A stretch of 64,000 bases of DNA from Pandoraea iniqua (GCF_902459685.1 NZ_CABPSF010000002.1:558001-622000); one strand, 5' to 3'; positions 41,314-50,250 are shown, counted from the first letter of the stretch. Translations and numbers: made by a program. Notes: generated from the letters alone by a model not told the origin.

Positions 41314-41817
41314 ATGAGTGAACCGATCGAATCCGCCGCCTCCGCTGATGCTGCCGATGCCGCCGATGCTGCGCAAATTGCGGCTATGCAAGGCCTGCGT
41401 ACGGCGCTGCTGGCACAACACAAAGTGCTGATCGCCAACGACCGCCAGCAGTACGAGGCGGTGTTCGGTGCCGTGCCGACTGGCCGCTTCGTCCAACTGC
41501 TGACGGAAGATCCTTGGTTCCGGTGGCTCGATCCGCTCTCGCGCCTGATCGTCGCGATCGACGAGTGGCAGGAACAGACACCGCCGACCGCCGCCAGTGG
41601 TATCGCGCTGGCGGACATGGCTGCCAAATTGTTTAGGGATGCCGACGAAGAGTTTGGCGAGCGATATCGTTTGGCGCTGCAACAGGCCCCCGAGGCCGTG
41701 ATGGGGCAGGGCCGTGTCGTCGCGGCACTGCGCACCGTGCCGCAGTCGCCCCCTTCGGCATCGGGTACCTCGGACGCATCGGGTCAAAAGGACGCCGACA
41801 CATCCCCGAAGTCGTAG
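41314..41817 (+). CDS. Hypothetical protein
   Basis: A 167-residue soluble protein that I do not recognise. The first 25 residues are Ala/Asp/Ser-rich (AADAADAADAAQ). A central block with three tryptophans (EDPWFRWLDPLSRLIVAIDEWQE, near residue 70) and helical flanks could be a folded domain, and the last 30 residues are polar Ser/Pro-rich. No signal peptide or membrane helix. An alternative ATG 20 codons upstream is possible. Next to nothing on its strand that suggests a role. Confidence 0.65.
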   Translation: MSEPIESAASADAADAADAAQIAAMQGLRTALLAQHKVLIANDRQQYEAVFGAVPTGRFVQLLTEDPWFRWLDPLSRLIVAIDEWQEQTPPTAASGIALADMAAKLFRDADEEFGERYRLALQQAPEAVMGQGRVVAALRTVPQSPPSASGTSDASGQKDADTSPKS

Positions 41818-41961
41818 CATCGGGCCGAAAACGAGGGCGACAGCGCTTGAGCAGGGTGATGCCGGACCGTCAAGCCGAATATTTGTTCCGGGGCTGATCG
41901 TTTTTTGGGCAAGGCTCTTGACAGCCCCTAAGCACGGGCGATCTGAGCGACAAGGGTCAGG

Positions 41962-41996
41962 TTATCCAGTGGGTTATCCACAAAGGGTGTGGACAA
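41962..41996. promoter_or_regulatory. Cluster of three DnaA-box-like 9-mers
   Basis: TTATCCAGT (41962-41970), a perfect consensus TTATCCACA (41974-41982) and TGTGGACAA (41988-41996, reverse TTGTCCACA) lie within 35 bp. This is in the 436-bp gap before the EamA gene (41818-42253), in which no gene was seen. No dnaA, dnaN or AT-rich unwinding element accompanies it, so it is not obviously an origin; it may titrate or respond to DnaA, or be chance. Confidence 0.4.
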
Positions 41997-42253
41997 CTTT
42001 TCTCGCGAGACGCGAACCCGTCCGTGTTTTTTTCCCTGATTGCGCCCCGGCACCGTTTCGGCATGCAGACCGAAATCGTCTGGCCCCGTGGGATTGTTGG
42101 ACGCTGGCTCTATGGCGGCACGCGCGCTGCTGCCACAATAACGGCTTGCCCGGCGGCCCATCCATCGAAAGCACGTATTCGTCGCAACCACACGCCGCCG
42201 GTTGCCGTCGCCCCGACCGCCCCCCGTCGACCCGTTGCCCCGCTACCCCGTTA

Positions 42254-43102
42254 ATGACCACTACGCCTATCGTGCTGCTGGTGCTGCTCTCTGCACTGAT
42301 GCACGCCACTTGGAACGCCTTTCTCCACGCAAGCCCCGACCGCGTCTGGCAAATCGGCCTGATGGCGGTGCCGCAATTCCTTGCGGCCGTGGTCGGCATC
42401 GTGTTGTTGCCGCTGCCACCGGTGCAGGTCTGGCCGCTGATCTTGCTGTCGGCGTGTGCGCAGGTCGGCTATACCGTGGCGCTGATCCGCGCGTATCGGG
42501 TAGGGGAATTCGGGCAGATCTATCCGATTGCGCGGGGCATCTCCCCCTTATTGATCTCCGGGGCGGCGCTGTTGCTCGCGGGCGAGTGGCCCTCCGGCAC
42601 CGCCGCCCTCGGCATCACATGTATCTGCGCCGGCATTCTCACGCTCGCGCTGCGCGGGCGTCGTTTCTCGGGTGATAGCGTACCTGCCGCCTTGCTCACC
42701 GGCGTGTTCATCGCGGCCTACACGGTCGTGGATGGCTTTGGCGTGCGGATGTCGAACGGCAACGGCTTCGGCTATATCGCGTGGGCCTATTTGTTCGCCA
42801 GCGTGCCGCTCGTCGGGGGCGTGTGGAAATTGCGGGGCGGTTGGCGCGGAATGTTCTTTGCGCCGCGCCGGCGCGTGATCGAGGCGCTCGGGGCTGGGGT
42901 GGTCGCGCAGTGCGCTTACGGCATGGTGGTGTTCGCGCTGCAATTTCTGCCGATGGGTGTGGTCTCGGCGCTGCGCGAATCGAGTGCCATCTTTGCGGTG
43001 CTCCTCGGCTGGCTCTTCCTGCGCGAGAAGCTCAACGCGCGCCGTCTGGTGGCGTGCAGTCTGGTCGTGGGCGGCGCGGTCCTGATCAAACTCGGTGCAT
43101 GA
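42254..43102 (+). CDS. EamA-family (DMT superfamily) transporter
   Basis: A 282-residue inner-membrane protein with ten hydrophobic helices in two EamA repeats. The first helix (VLLVLLSALMHATWNAFLHASPD) and the block ARGISPLLISG near residue 95 are characteristic; a second-repeat ALRESSAIFAVLLGWLFLREKL is near 240. Such proteins export metabolites or import solutes; the substrate is unknown. The ATG at 42254 opens directly on helix 1; a 180-codon upstream extension in frame crosses the DnaA-box region and is rejected. Confidence 0.82.
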   Translation: MTTTPIVLLVLLSALMHATWNAFLHASPDRVWQIGLMAVPQFLAAVVGIVLLPLPPVQVWPLILLSACAQVGYTVALIRAYRVGEFGQIYPIARGISPLLISGAALLLAGEWPSGTAALGITCICAGILTLALRGRRFSGDSVPAALLTGVFIAAYTVVDGFGVRMSNGNGFGYIAWAYLFASVPLVGGVWKLRGGWRGMFFAPRRRVIEALGAGVVAQCAYGMVVFALQFLPMGVVSALRESSAIFAVLLGWLFLREKLNARRLVACSLVVGGAVLIKLGA

Positions 43103-43144
43103 GCCGGTACCAGAGACATTCTCCGGCACCGGTTTTTCCTGCAT

Positions 43145-43378
43145 TCACCCGCGCGGCCAAAGCTCCGCACGATGGGCCGTAATGGCCGCCACCACGATTT
43201 CGCGCATGCCGTGACCGTCGGTCGATTCGAGATGTTCGAGAATCGTCATGCGCATGCGCGGTGCCCAGAAGCGCCGCAAGTGCCCCGCAATGCTCTCGAG
43301 CGCTTCGTCGCGGTCGGGCATCGTCTCGAAGAAATCGCCGATCTGATTGGCCATCTTGACCAGATTGTCGGTGTCCAT
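43145..43378 (-). CDS. fdsD: NAD-dependent formate dehydrogenase, delta subunit
   Basis: A 77-residue protein of the FdsD family: NLVKMANQIGDFFETMPDRDEALESIAGHLRRFWAPRMR is the family block. FdsD is needed for a full FdsGBA enzyme, although its exact role is debated. The start at 43378 (MDTDNLVK) is chosen because the N-terminal part of the longer reading is not conserved-looking. It is last in the fds order, separated from fdsA by about 200 bp; fdsC, which usually lies between them, is missing. Confidence 0.88.
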   Translation of the reverse strand: MDTDNLVKMANQIGDFFETMPDRDEALESIAGHLRRFWAPRMRMTILEHLESTDGHGMREIVVAAITAHRAELWPRG

Positions 43379-43580
43379 GATCTGTTCTGTCCCCTCTCGT
43401 AATCCGCTGTCTTTGCGTTGGTCCGCTAATCCGTCACTTGACTGGTCCGCTGCACGGGGCCGGCCCGTGGACAATCCTGCGTCCGCCGCATCGTCTCATG
43501 GCGTTGGACGATGAAGCCCGCCGGCACCCGGCGATGGACGCGGATTGTCCTGGTTGCTCCTTACACAAACCCGGCCAAAC

Positions 43581-46445
43581 TTACCCCGCGTTCGCTTCGG
43601 CCGCGCCTTGTGCGTGGCCCAGAAACGCTTCCTGCTGACGGTTGAAGTCCGAGTACTGGCGCTGCCAATCCGACGGCTGTGCCACCGGCGAGACCTGCAC
43701 CGCCGTCACCTTGTACTCGGGGCAGTTGGTCGCCCAGTCCGAGTTGTCGGTCGTGATGACGTTGGCCCCCGACTCCGGGAAGTGGAACGTCGTGTACACC
43801 ACGCCCGGCTGCATGCGATCGCTCACGATCGCGCGCAGCACCGTCTCGCCGGCACGGCTCTGAATGCCGACCCAGTCGCCATCCTTCACGCCGCGCTCTT
43901 CCGCGTCATGGGGGTGGATCTCGAGCCGGTCTTCACTGTGCCAGTGGTTGTTGTCGGTACGACGCGTCTGCGCGCCGACGTTGTACTGCGACAGAATCCG
44001 GCCCGTGGTCAGAATGAGCGGGAAGCGGCGCGTCACCTTCTCGTCGGTCGGCACGTACTGCGTAATCAGGAACTTGCCCTTGCCGCGCACGAATTCGTCG
44101 ATGTGCATGACCGGGGTGCCTTCCGGCGCTTCGGCGTTACACGGCCATTGCACGCTGCCCAACTCGTCGAGTCTGGCGTAGCTCACGCCGCTGAAGGTCG
44201 GCGTCAGGCGGGCAATCTCGTCCATGATTTCCGACGGGTGCGAGTAGTTCATCTCGTAGCCCAGACGCTTGGCGAGCATGATCGTCACTTCCCAGTCGGC
44301 GTAGCCACCGCGCGGCGGCATCACCTGACGCACGCGCGAGATACGGCGCTCGGCGTTGGTGAACGTGCCGTCCTTCTCCAGGAACGACGAACCGGGCAGC
44401 AGCACGTGGGCGTACTTGGCGGTTTCGTTCAGGAAGATGTCCTGCACGACGATGCACTCCATCTGCTCCAGCGCGTGGGTCACGTGCTGCGTGTTCGGGT
44501 CGGACTGAACGATGTCTTCGCCTTGGCAGTACAGGCCCATGAAGGTGCCCGAGAGTGCGGCATCGAACATGTTCGGAATCCGCAGGCCCGGCTCCGCTTG
44601 CAGCTCGACGCCCCATTCGGCTTCGAACAGTGCACGCGCGCTCGCGTCCGAAACGTGGCGATAGCCCGGCAGTTCGTGCGGGAACGCGCCCATGTCGCAT
44701 GAGCCTTGCACGTTGTTCTGACCGCGCAGCGGGTTCACGCCCACGCCTTCGCGGCCGATGTTGCCGGTGACCATCGAGAGGTTGGCGATGCCGATCACCG
44801 TCGTGGAACCTTGCGCATGCTCGGTCACGCCCAGCCCGTAGTAAATCGCTGCGTTGCCGCCCGTGGCGTACAGACGCGCGGCGCCACGCACCAGATGCGC
44901 CGGCACACCGGTGTGGATTTCCGTGGCTTCCGGCGAGTTCTCTGCACGGGTGACGAAGTCACGCCATTGGCCGAAGGCGCGGTCTTCGCAGCGCTCGGCG
45001 ATGAAGTCATCCGCCATCAGGCCTTCGGTGACGATTACGTGGGCGAGGGCGTTGACCATCGCTACGTTCGTGCCGGGGCGCAGTTGCAGGTGGTAGTCGG
45101 CGTGGATGTGCGGGCTCTTCACCAGATCGATGCGGCGCGGGTCGATCACGATCAGCTTGGCGCCTTCGCGCAGACGCTTCTTCATGCGTGAGCCGAACAC
45201 CGGGTGACCGTCGGTCGGGTTCGCACCCATCACCAGAATCACGTCGGAGTGTTCCACCGATTTGAACGTCTGCGTACCGGCCGATTCGCCGAGCGTGGCC
45301 TTCAGGCCGTAGCCGGTCGGCGAGTGGCACACACGGGCGCAGGTGTCGACGTTGTTGTTGCCGAAGGCAGCGCGCACGAGTTTTTGCACGAGGTAGTCTT
45401 CCTCGTTCGTGCAGCGCGACGACACCAGACCGCCGATCGAGTCGCGGCCGTATTTGGCCTGAATGCGCTTGAACTCCGACGCGGCGTAGTCGAGTGCCTC
45501 GTCCCACGACACTTCCTGCCACGGGTCGGTGATCTTCTTGCGGATCTTCGGCGTGAGGATGCGGTCCTTGTGCGTGGCGTAGCCCCATGCAAAGCGGCCC
45601 TTCACGCAGGCATGGCCTTCGTTGGCCTGACCGTCCTTGTGCGGCACCATGCGCACGACTTCATTGCCCTTCATCTCCGCCTTGAGCGAGCAGCCGACGC
45701 CGCAATAGGCGCAGGTGGTGACCTTGGCGTGCTCGGCCTGACCGAGGTGAATGACCGACTTCTCTTGCAGCGTTGCGGTCGGGCAGGCGGCCACGCAGGC
45801 GCCGCACGACACGCATTCCGAATCCATGAACGGCTGATCCTGCCCCGGCGACACGCGCGCTTCGAAGCCGCGGCCCGAGATCGTCAGCGCGAAAGTGCCC
45901 TGCGTTTCTTCACAGGCGCGCACGCAGCGATTGCAGACGATGCACTTCGAGGCGTCGTAGGTGAAGTAGGGGTTGGTTTCGTCTTTCTGGCTGTCGAAGT
46001 GGTTGGCGCCGTCGAAGCCGTAGCGCACTTCGCGCAGGCCGGTGACACCCGCCATGTCCTGCAACTCGCAGTCGCCGTTGGCCGCACAGGTCAGGCAGTC
46101 GAGCGGGTGATCGGAGATGTACAGCTCCATCACGCCCTTGCGCAGCTCCTGCAACTTCGGCGTTTGCGTGCGCACTTTCATGCCCGGCTCAACGGGCGTG
46201 GTGCACGACGCGGGGAAGCCGCGACGGCCTTCGATTTCCACCAGACACAGGCGGCACGAGCCGAACGGCTCCAGCGAGTCGGTGGCGCACAGCTTGGGCA
46301 CATTCACGCCGCCTTCGGACGCCGCACGCATGATCGACGTGCCGGCGGGCACGGTGATCTGCTCGCCGTCGATCTCGAGTGTGACTTCTTTCTGCGACTC
46401 GCGACGCGGCGTGCCGTAATCCTTTTCGAACATCGGGTCCATCAT
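43581..46445 (-). CDS. fdsA: NAD-dependent formate dehydrogenase, alpha (molybdenum) subunit
   Basis: A 954-residue catalytic subunit that oxidises formate to CO2. Cofactor ligands read in order: [2Fe-2S] C53, C64, C67, C81; His113/C117/C120/C126; two [4Fe-4S] C168-C171-C174-C178 and C211-C214-C217-C221; and the cluster next to the bis-MGD molybdenum site C245-C248-C252-C280. The Mo ligand is cysteine (RVCHSP, residue 373), not selenocysteine. Conserved TTGRILSQYN lies near residue 830. It forms a soluble complex with FdsB and FdsG and passes electrons to NAD+. In this organism it should consume formate made from oxalate. Confidence 0.95.
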   Translation of the reverse strand: MMDPMFEKDYGTPRRESQKEVTLEIDGEQITVPAGTSIMRAASEGGVNVPKLCATDSLEPFGSCRLCLVEIEGRRGFPASCTTPVEPGMKVRTQTPKLQELRKGVMELYISDHPLDCLTCAANGDCELQDMAGVTGLREVRYGFDGANHFDSQKDETNPYFTYDASKCIVCNRCVRACEETQGTFALTISGRGFEARVSPGQDQPFMDSECVSCGACVAACPTATLQEKSVIHLGQAEHAKVTTCAYCGVGCSLKAEMKGNEVVRMVPHKDGQANEGHACVKGRFAWGYATHKDRILTPKIRKKITDPWQEVSWDEALDYAASEFKRIQAKYGRDSIGGLVSSRCTNEEDYLVQKLVRAAFGNNNVDTCARVCHSPTGYGLKATLGESAGTQTFKSVEHSDVILVMGANPTDGHPVFGSRMKKRLREGAKLIVIDPRRIDLVKSPHIHADYHLQLRPGTNVAMVNALAHVIVTEGLMADDFIAERCEDRAFGQWRDFVTRAENSPEATEIHTGVPAHLVRGAARLYATGGNAAIYYGLGVTEHAQGSTTVIGIANLSMVTGNIGREGVGVNPLRGQNNVQGSCDMGAFPHELPGYRHVSDASARALFEAEWGVELQAEPGLRIPNMFDAALSGTFMGLYCQGEDIVQSDPNTQHVTHALEQMECIVVQDIFLNETAKYAHVLLPGSSFLEKDGTFTNAERRISRVRQVMPPRGGYADWEVTIMLAKRLGYEMNYSHPSEIMDEIARLTPTFSGVSYARLDELGSVQWPCNAEAPEGTPVMHIDEFVRGKGKFLITQYVPTDEKVTRRFPLILTTGRILSQYNVGAQTRRTDNNHWHSEDRLEIHPHDAEERGVKDGDWVGIQSRAGETVLRAIVSDRMQPGVVYTTFHFPESGANVITTDNSDWATNCPEYKVTAVQVSPVAQPSDWQRQYSDFNRQQEAFLGHAQGAAEANAG

Positions 46446-46458
46446 GGTGAGGGCTCTC

Positions 46459-48060
46459 CTAGGCGGCCTTAGTCGGCTGGTTCGATGCTTCAGCCGCGCC
46501 GAAGTCTTCGGGGAAATGGTTCAGTGCCGACAGCACGGGGTAGGGCGTCATGCCGCCCATTGCGCACAGTGAGCCGGCCAGCATGGTGTCGCACAGGTCG
46601 CGCAGCAGCTTGATCTGTTTGGGGCGGTCGCGCCCGTCGATGATCCGGTCCATCACTTCGACGCCACGCGTCGAGCCGATGCGGCACGGTGTGCACTTGC
46701 CGCACGATTCGATGGTGCAGAACTCCATCGCGTAGCGCGCCAGCTTGGCGAGATCGACGGTGTCGTCGTGGGCCACGATGCCGCCGTGACCGAGTACGGC
46801 CCACAGCGCGGCAAACGCTTCGTAGTCGAGCGGCGTGTCCCACTGTGATTCGGGCAGATAAGAGCCGAGCGGGCCGCCGACCTGCACCGCGCGCAGCGGA
46901 CGGCCGGTGATGGCACCGCCGCCGTAGTCGTACAGAATCTCGCGCAGCGTGACACCGAAGGCCTTCTCGATCAGGCCGCCGTACTTGATGTTGCCCGCGA
47001 GCTGAATCGGCAGCGTGCCGCGCGAGCGGCCCATGCCGAAGTTCTTATAGAAGTCGGCGCCGCGATCCATGATGATCGGCACCGAGGCCAGCGAGATCAC
47101 GTTGTTGATGACCGTCGGCTGGCCGAACAAGCCTTCGATGGCGGGCAGCGGCGGCTTGGCGCGCACGACACCGCGCTTGCCTTCGAGGCTCTCGAGCAGC
47201 GCGGTTTCTTCGCCGCAGACATACGCGCCGGCGGCCTTGCGCACTTCCAGATGGAACGTCTTGCCCGAGCCGAGGATGTTCTCGCCAAGGTAGCCGGCGG
47301 CCTGTGCATTGACGATAGCTTCATTGAGCACATCGATCGAATGCGGGTACTCGCTGCGCACGTAGATATAGCCGCGCGTGGCGCCGACGGCGATGCCGCC
47401 GATCGTCATGCCTTCGACGAGCACGAGCGGATCGCCTTCCATCAGCATGCGGTCGGCAAACGTGCCGGAGTCGCCTTCGTCGGCGTTGCAGACGATGTAC
47501 TTCTGCGCCGACGGCGTGTTCAGCACGGTCTTCCACTTGATACCGGTCGGGAAGGCTGCGCCGCCGCGGCCGCGCAGGCCCGAATCGGTCACTTGCGTGA
47601 CGATGGTGGCACCGTCCATGGCGAGGGCGTTGCGCAGACCGCGATAGCCGTCGTGGGCGACGTAATCGTCGACCGAGACCGGATCGGTCACGCCCACGCG
47701 AGCGAACGTGAGACGTTCCTGCTGCTTCAGATACGGGATTTCTTCGGTCAGACCGAGTGCGAGCGGATGATCGCCGCCGGTGATGACGTTTGCATCGAAC
47801 AGGGCCGGCACGTCGTCGACTTCGACCGGGCCGTAGGCGACGCGGCCTGCCGGCGTGGCGACTTCGAGCAGCGGTTCGAGCCAGAGCATGCCGCGCGTGC
47901 CGTTGCGCACCAGCTCGATGGCGATGCCGCGTGCGGCCGCTTCAGCGACGATGGCCTCGGCGACTTCATCGGCACCGAGGGCGAGGGCGGCAGAGTCGCG
48001 CGGCAGGTAGAGACGCACGGTGCCGGTCGATGGGCTGGATTGGGCGGGAGCTTGGCTCAT
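46459..48060 (-). CDS. fdsB: NAD-dependent formate dehydrogenase, beta (diaphorase) subunit
   Basis: A 533-residue NuoF-like flavoprotein. The FMN/NAD site includes GLRGRGGAAFPTGIKW near residue 165 and AGAYVCGEETALLESLEGKRG near 280, and the [4Fe-4S] motif ESCGKCTPCRIG is near 455. The N-terminal 100 residues form a thioredoxin-like extension typical of FdsB. It reduces NAD+ with electrons from FdsA. The start overlaps the fdsG stop (ATGA). Confidence 0.94.
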   Translation of the reverse strand: MSQAPAQSSPSTGTVRLYLPRDSAALALGADEVAEAIVAEAAARGIAIELVRNGTRGMLWLEPLLEVATPAGRVAYGPVEVDDVPALFDANVITGGDHPLALGLTEEIPYLKQQERLTFARVGVTDPVSVDDYVAHDGYRGLRNALAMDGATIVTQVTDSGLRGRGGAAFPTGIKWKTVLNTPSAQKYIVCNADEGDSGTFADRMLMEGDPLVLVEGMTIGGIAVGATRGYIYVRSEYPHSIDVLNEAIVNAQAAGYLGENILGSGKTFHLEVRKAAGAYVCGEETALLESLEGKRGVVRAKPPLPAIEGLFGQPTVINNVISLASVPIIMDRGADFYKNFGMGRSRGTLPIQLAGNIKYGGLIEKAFGVTLREILYDYGGGAITGRPLRAVQVGGPLGSYLPESQWDTPLDYEAFAALWAVLGHGGIVAHDDTVDLAKLARYAMEFCTIESCGKCTPCRIGSTRGVEVMDRIIDGRDRPKQIKLLRDLCDTMLAGSLCAMGGMTPYPVLSALNHFPEDFGAAEASNQPTKAA

Positions 48061-48524
48061 ACGGCATCCTTCGCGCGGGCGAGCAGGCGGTCGAATTTCT
48101 CGGGGGTGACGCGCGCGTGCAGCTTGTCGTCGATGGTGATGGCCGGCGACGTGGCGCACTGGCCAAGGCAAAACACGGGTTCGAGCGCGACGTCGCCGCT
48201 ATGGGCGTGCATCGCGCAACCGATGACGCGCTCGGCATGCGCCACGAGGGCATCGGCGCCCATGCTCTGACAGGCTTCGGCACGACAAATCTGCACCACG
48301 TGGCGCGGCGGCGCACTGGTGCGGAAGTGGTGATAGAACGTGATCACGCCGTGAACTTCGGCGCGCGAGAGATTGAGGGCGTTGGCGATAACGGGCACGG
48401 CGTCCGGGGGAACGAAGCCGAAGGCTTCCTGAACGTCGTGGAGGATGGGCAATAGCGGCCCTTCCTGCGCTGCATGAGCGTCCAGAATCGCTTGCACCGT
48501 CGCGACGGAATAAGCCTCGCGCAT
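48057..48524 (-). CDS. fdsG: NAD-dependent formate dehydrogenase, gamma subunit
   Basis: A 155-residue NuoE-like protein. The [2Fe-2S] ligands show the expected C-x4-C (ICRAEACQSMG) and C-x3-C (CLGQC) spacing. It works with FdsB. The start at 48524 is supported by AGGAGACAA; the longer reading adds 44 residues of non-conserved sequence. First gene of the operon. Confidence 0.93.
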   Translation of the reverse strand: MREAYSVATVQAILDAHAAQEGPLLPILHDVQEAFGFVPPDAVPVIANALNLSRAEVHGVITFYHHFRTSAPPRHVVQICRAEACQSMGADALVAHAERVIGCAMHAHSGDVALEPVFCLGQCATSPAITIDDKLHARVTPEKFDRLLARAKDAV

Positions 48525-48630
48525 GGCAGTTGTCTCCTGTTTGGCTTGCCGGGGGGACGGCGCACCTGCGGGTATGAATATGTTTTGTCTACCGCAATTA
48601 AATTCCGGCAAACCTGTTCGGCTTGCCCCG

Positions 48631-48754
48631 GGGCGAGAGGCCCGATAAAAACGCATCCGGAAGACGCGGCTCGGGTCTAGCGATTAGCGTTGACGCCGGA
48701 TGCGTGTGCGGCACATAGCCCCCACCATATGCCGCACGAGCTGGCCTCTCGCCC
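48631..48754 (-). promoter_or_regulatory. Structured fds leader with nested hairpins and a terminator-like T run
   Basis: GGGCGAGAGGCC (48631-48642) and GGCCTCTCGCCC (48743-48754) are perfect complements. Inside lie ACGCATCCGG (48651-48660) with CCGGATGCGT (48696-48705) and GTGCGGCA (48706-48713) with TGCCGCAC (48730-48737). On the reverse strand the inner hairpin is followed by GTTTTTA, terminator-like. It sits between operator site A and fdsG, so it could be an attenuator-type leader. The outer and inner stems could also form a three-way junction. Nothing else was seen in 48525-49187 besides operator A and the gntR terminator. Confidence 0.5.
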
Positions 48755-48907
48755 GTTGCTTACATCATGAACCGGAACTGCCAAGCCTCGCTGATCTGCG
48801 AGCGGCTTGTCGCCCACTTTCCCGGGCGGCGCTTCGTCACGTCTGGGGCGGCATGGGGAGTGGCCGTCTTGTCGGTGCCGAAGCATCAGTATGTGAAACA
48901 CGATATA

Positions 48908-48924
48908 TGATATACGGTATACGT
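48908..48924. promoter_or_regulatory. GntR operator site A (fds promoter region)
   Basis: TGATATAC-G-GTATACGT: left half 8/8 and right half 5/8 of TGATATAC-N-GTATATCA. On the reverse strand TTGCAC near 48930 with downstream TATATC/TATCGT fits a promoter for fdsGBAD that the site overlaps. It lies 384 bp before the fdsG start. Confidence 0.55.
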
Positions 48925-49099
48925 GCAATAGTTTGGGAGGGGGTTTGGCAGGCTCGTTTACCCGAGGTCGCCGGGGTGCGGGTGATTTGGGTAACGCGAC
49001 GATGCGAAAGACGAGGTGAAGCGGGGCGTCGGCGAGCGCGACGAAGAGAGGGCAGCTAATAGAGTATGCCGTGGAGTCGGCGCAGAGGCGCGAGGAAAC

Positions 49100-49140
49100 A
49101 AAAAAGCCAGCGGCACGAGTGTGCGGCTGGCTTTCTTTGT
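49100..49140 (-). terminator. Terminator after the gntR gene
   Basis: AAAGCCAGC...GCTGGCTTT (stem of about 11 pairs with one mismatch, 49103-49133), with T-rich and A-rich flanks. It ends the small-protein/gntR transcript and could also work on the other strand. Confidence 0.75.
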
Positions 49141-49187
49141 GCGCAGATGCGATGCGCTTGGCGGACGTCAGTCGCCATACAGATCGA

Positions 49188-49901
49188 TCAGTCGAGGAAG
49201 TCGCAATGCTCTTCGACGAACGCGGCCAGACCGAGGGTGTGGTCGCGCGCGAGCTTCTCGGCCAGTTCCGTATCGCGTTTTTCCAGTGCGGTAATGATCT
49301 TCAGGTGGTCGACAATCGAGCGTGCGGCCCGGTCGTTCTGAGCGATCGTTACTTTACGGATGGCACGTACGTGAATGAACAGGTTCTTGATGGTGTTCGC
49401 AATCGCTTGCGAGCCGCCAAGATTGATCAGCGCCTGATGAAAGTCGATGTTGGCGTCGGAATACTCTTCGATGTGATCCGTCGGCGGTGCATTGACGAAT
49501 TCATCGAACAGATGACGCAGCTTCGCGATTTCGTCATCCGATGCGTGCAGTGTTGCCAGACGGGCCGACATACCTTCGAGGGCGGCCCACATCTGAATCA
49601 TCTCGACGATTTCACGCTTGGTCTTGCGGATGATGAAGATGCCACGACGCGGCACGGTGCGCAGAAAACCTTCCTGTTCCAGCAAGGTCATCGCTTCGCG
49701 AATCGGTGTGCGCGAAACGCCAAGCTCCTGGATGAGCTGACGCTCGTCCAGGCGGATCTCTTCTTTCCGGTTATAGATATCAGCGTCGGCGATGGCTTTT
49801 TTCAGCCGCGCATACGCCTGATTACGAAAACTCGTGGTGGTATCGATCGGCCCCAGCGCGAGTGGTGTCACTCGCTCCGGAGTTGGGGTGATCAGGGACA
49901 T
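49188..49901 (-). CDS. GntR-family transcriptional regulator (FadR subfamily), likely oxalate regulator
   Basis: A 237-residue regulator. The winged-helix domain (~25-90) includes RLKKAIADADIYNRKEEIRLDERQLIQELGVSRTPIREAM, whose SRTPIREA segment is the typical GntR recognition helix, followed by FCD-type helices (~95-230) with residues such as R, H and E that bind a metal and carboxylate ligands in the family. It lies beside panE, oxlT, oxc, frc and fds and upstream of none of the other regulated genes, and five copies of a GntR-like palindrome surround it. It is the best candidate to bind them. A small membrane protein is encoded just upstream in the same direction. Confidence 0.9.
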   Translation of the reverse strand: MSLITPTPERVTPLALGPIDTTTSFRNQAYARLKKAIADADIYNRKEEIRLDERQLIQELGVSRTPIREAMTLLEQEGFLRTVPRRGIFIIRKTKREIVEMIQMWAALEGMSARLATLHASDDEIAKLRHLFDEFVNAPPTDHIEEYSDANIDFHQALINLGGSQAIANTIKNLFIHVRAIRKVTIAQNDRAARSIVDHLKIITALEKRDTELAEKLARDHTLGLAAFVEEHCDFLD

Positions 49902-49930
49902 GCAATAGTCTCCTAGGTATTACGGCCTCC

Positions 49931-50149
49931 TCAGAGGCGCAATGCTTGCTGCCCCACGACGGTTGCCGGCTTCGTGACGAGTTTACCCGATTCGATTGCC
50001 TGCGTGGTTTCCGCCAGGTAAGCGAAGCGGCCGTTCTTCTCGGCCTTTTCAAGCATCGACGCCGGCAGCGATGCATACAGATGAACCATGGCAATACCGG
50101 TGGCGAGGGCGGCAGCGAGGGCGAGCAAAGTCAGCGCAGCGACAAACAT
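49931..50149 (-). CDS. Small single-pass membrane protein upstream of gntR
   Basis: A 72-residue protein. The first 24 residues are one hydrophobic helix (MFVAALTLLALAAALATGIA), followed by a short soluble part (LPASMLEKAEKNGRFAYLAETTQAIESGK). ATG at 50149 is preceded by GGAG. It is not recognised. It lies 29 bp before the gntR start on the same strand, so both are probably transcribed from the promoter near operator B. Confidence 0.65.
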   Translation of the reverse strand: MFVAALTLLALAAALATGIAMVHLYASLPASMLEKAEKNGRFAYLAETTQAIESGKLVTKPATVVGQQALRL

Positions 50150-50233
50150 GATGACACTCCTGAAAGACGAAAATTGATCAGTACGTGGGGGAGAACTTGC
50201 TTTGCATTGTATGTCGCAACGCAGCAAGTCTCA

Positions 50234-50250
50234 AGATATACTACATACGG
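50234..50250. promoter_or_regulatory. GntR operator site B (small-protein/gntR promoter)
   Basis: AGATATAC-T-ACATACGG: left half 7/8, right half weak. It lies 85 bp upstream of the small membrane gene and fits autoregulation of gntR. It is the weakest of the five sites. Confidence 0.4.

Noticed and set aside
41962-41996. Chromosomal origin of replication
   Set aside because: Three DnaA boxes but no dnaA/dnaN/gidA neighbours and no AT-rich unwinding region.
48525-48907. Possible molybdenum-cofactor riboswitch before fds
   Set aside because: Structure is present but it does not show the known moco-motif features, and that motif is not typical of Betaproteobacteria; kept only as a generic leader.
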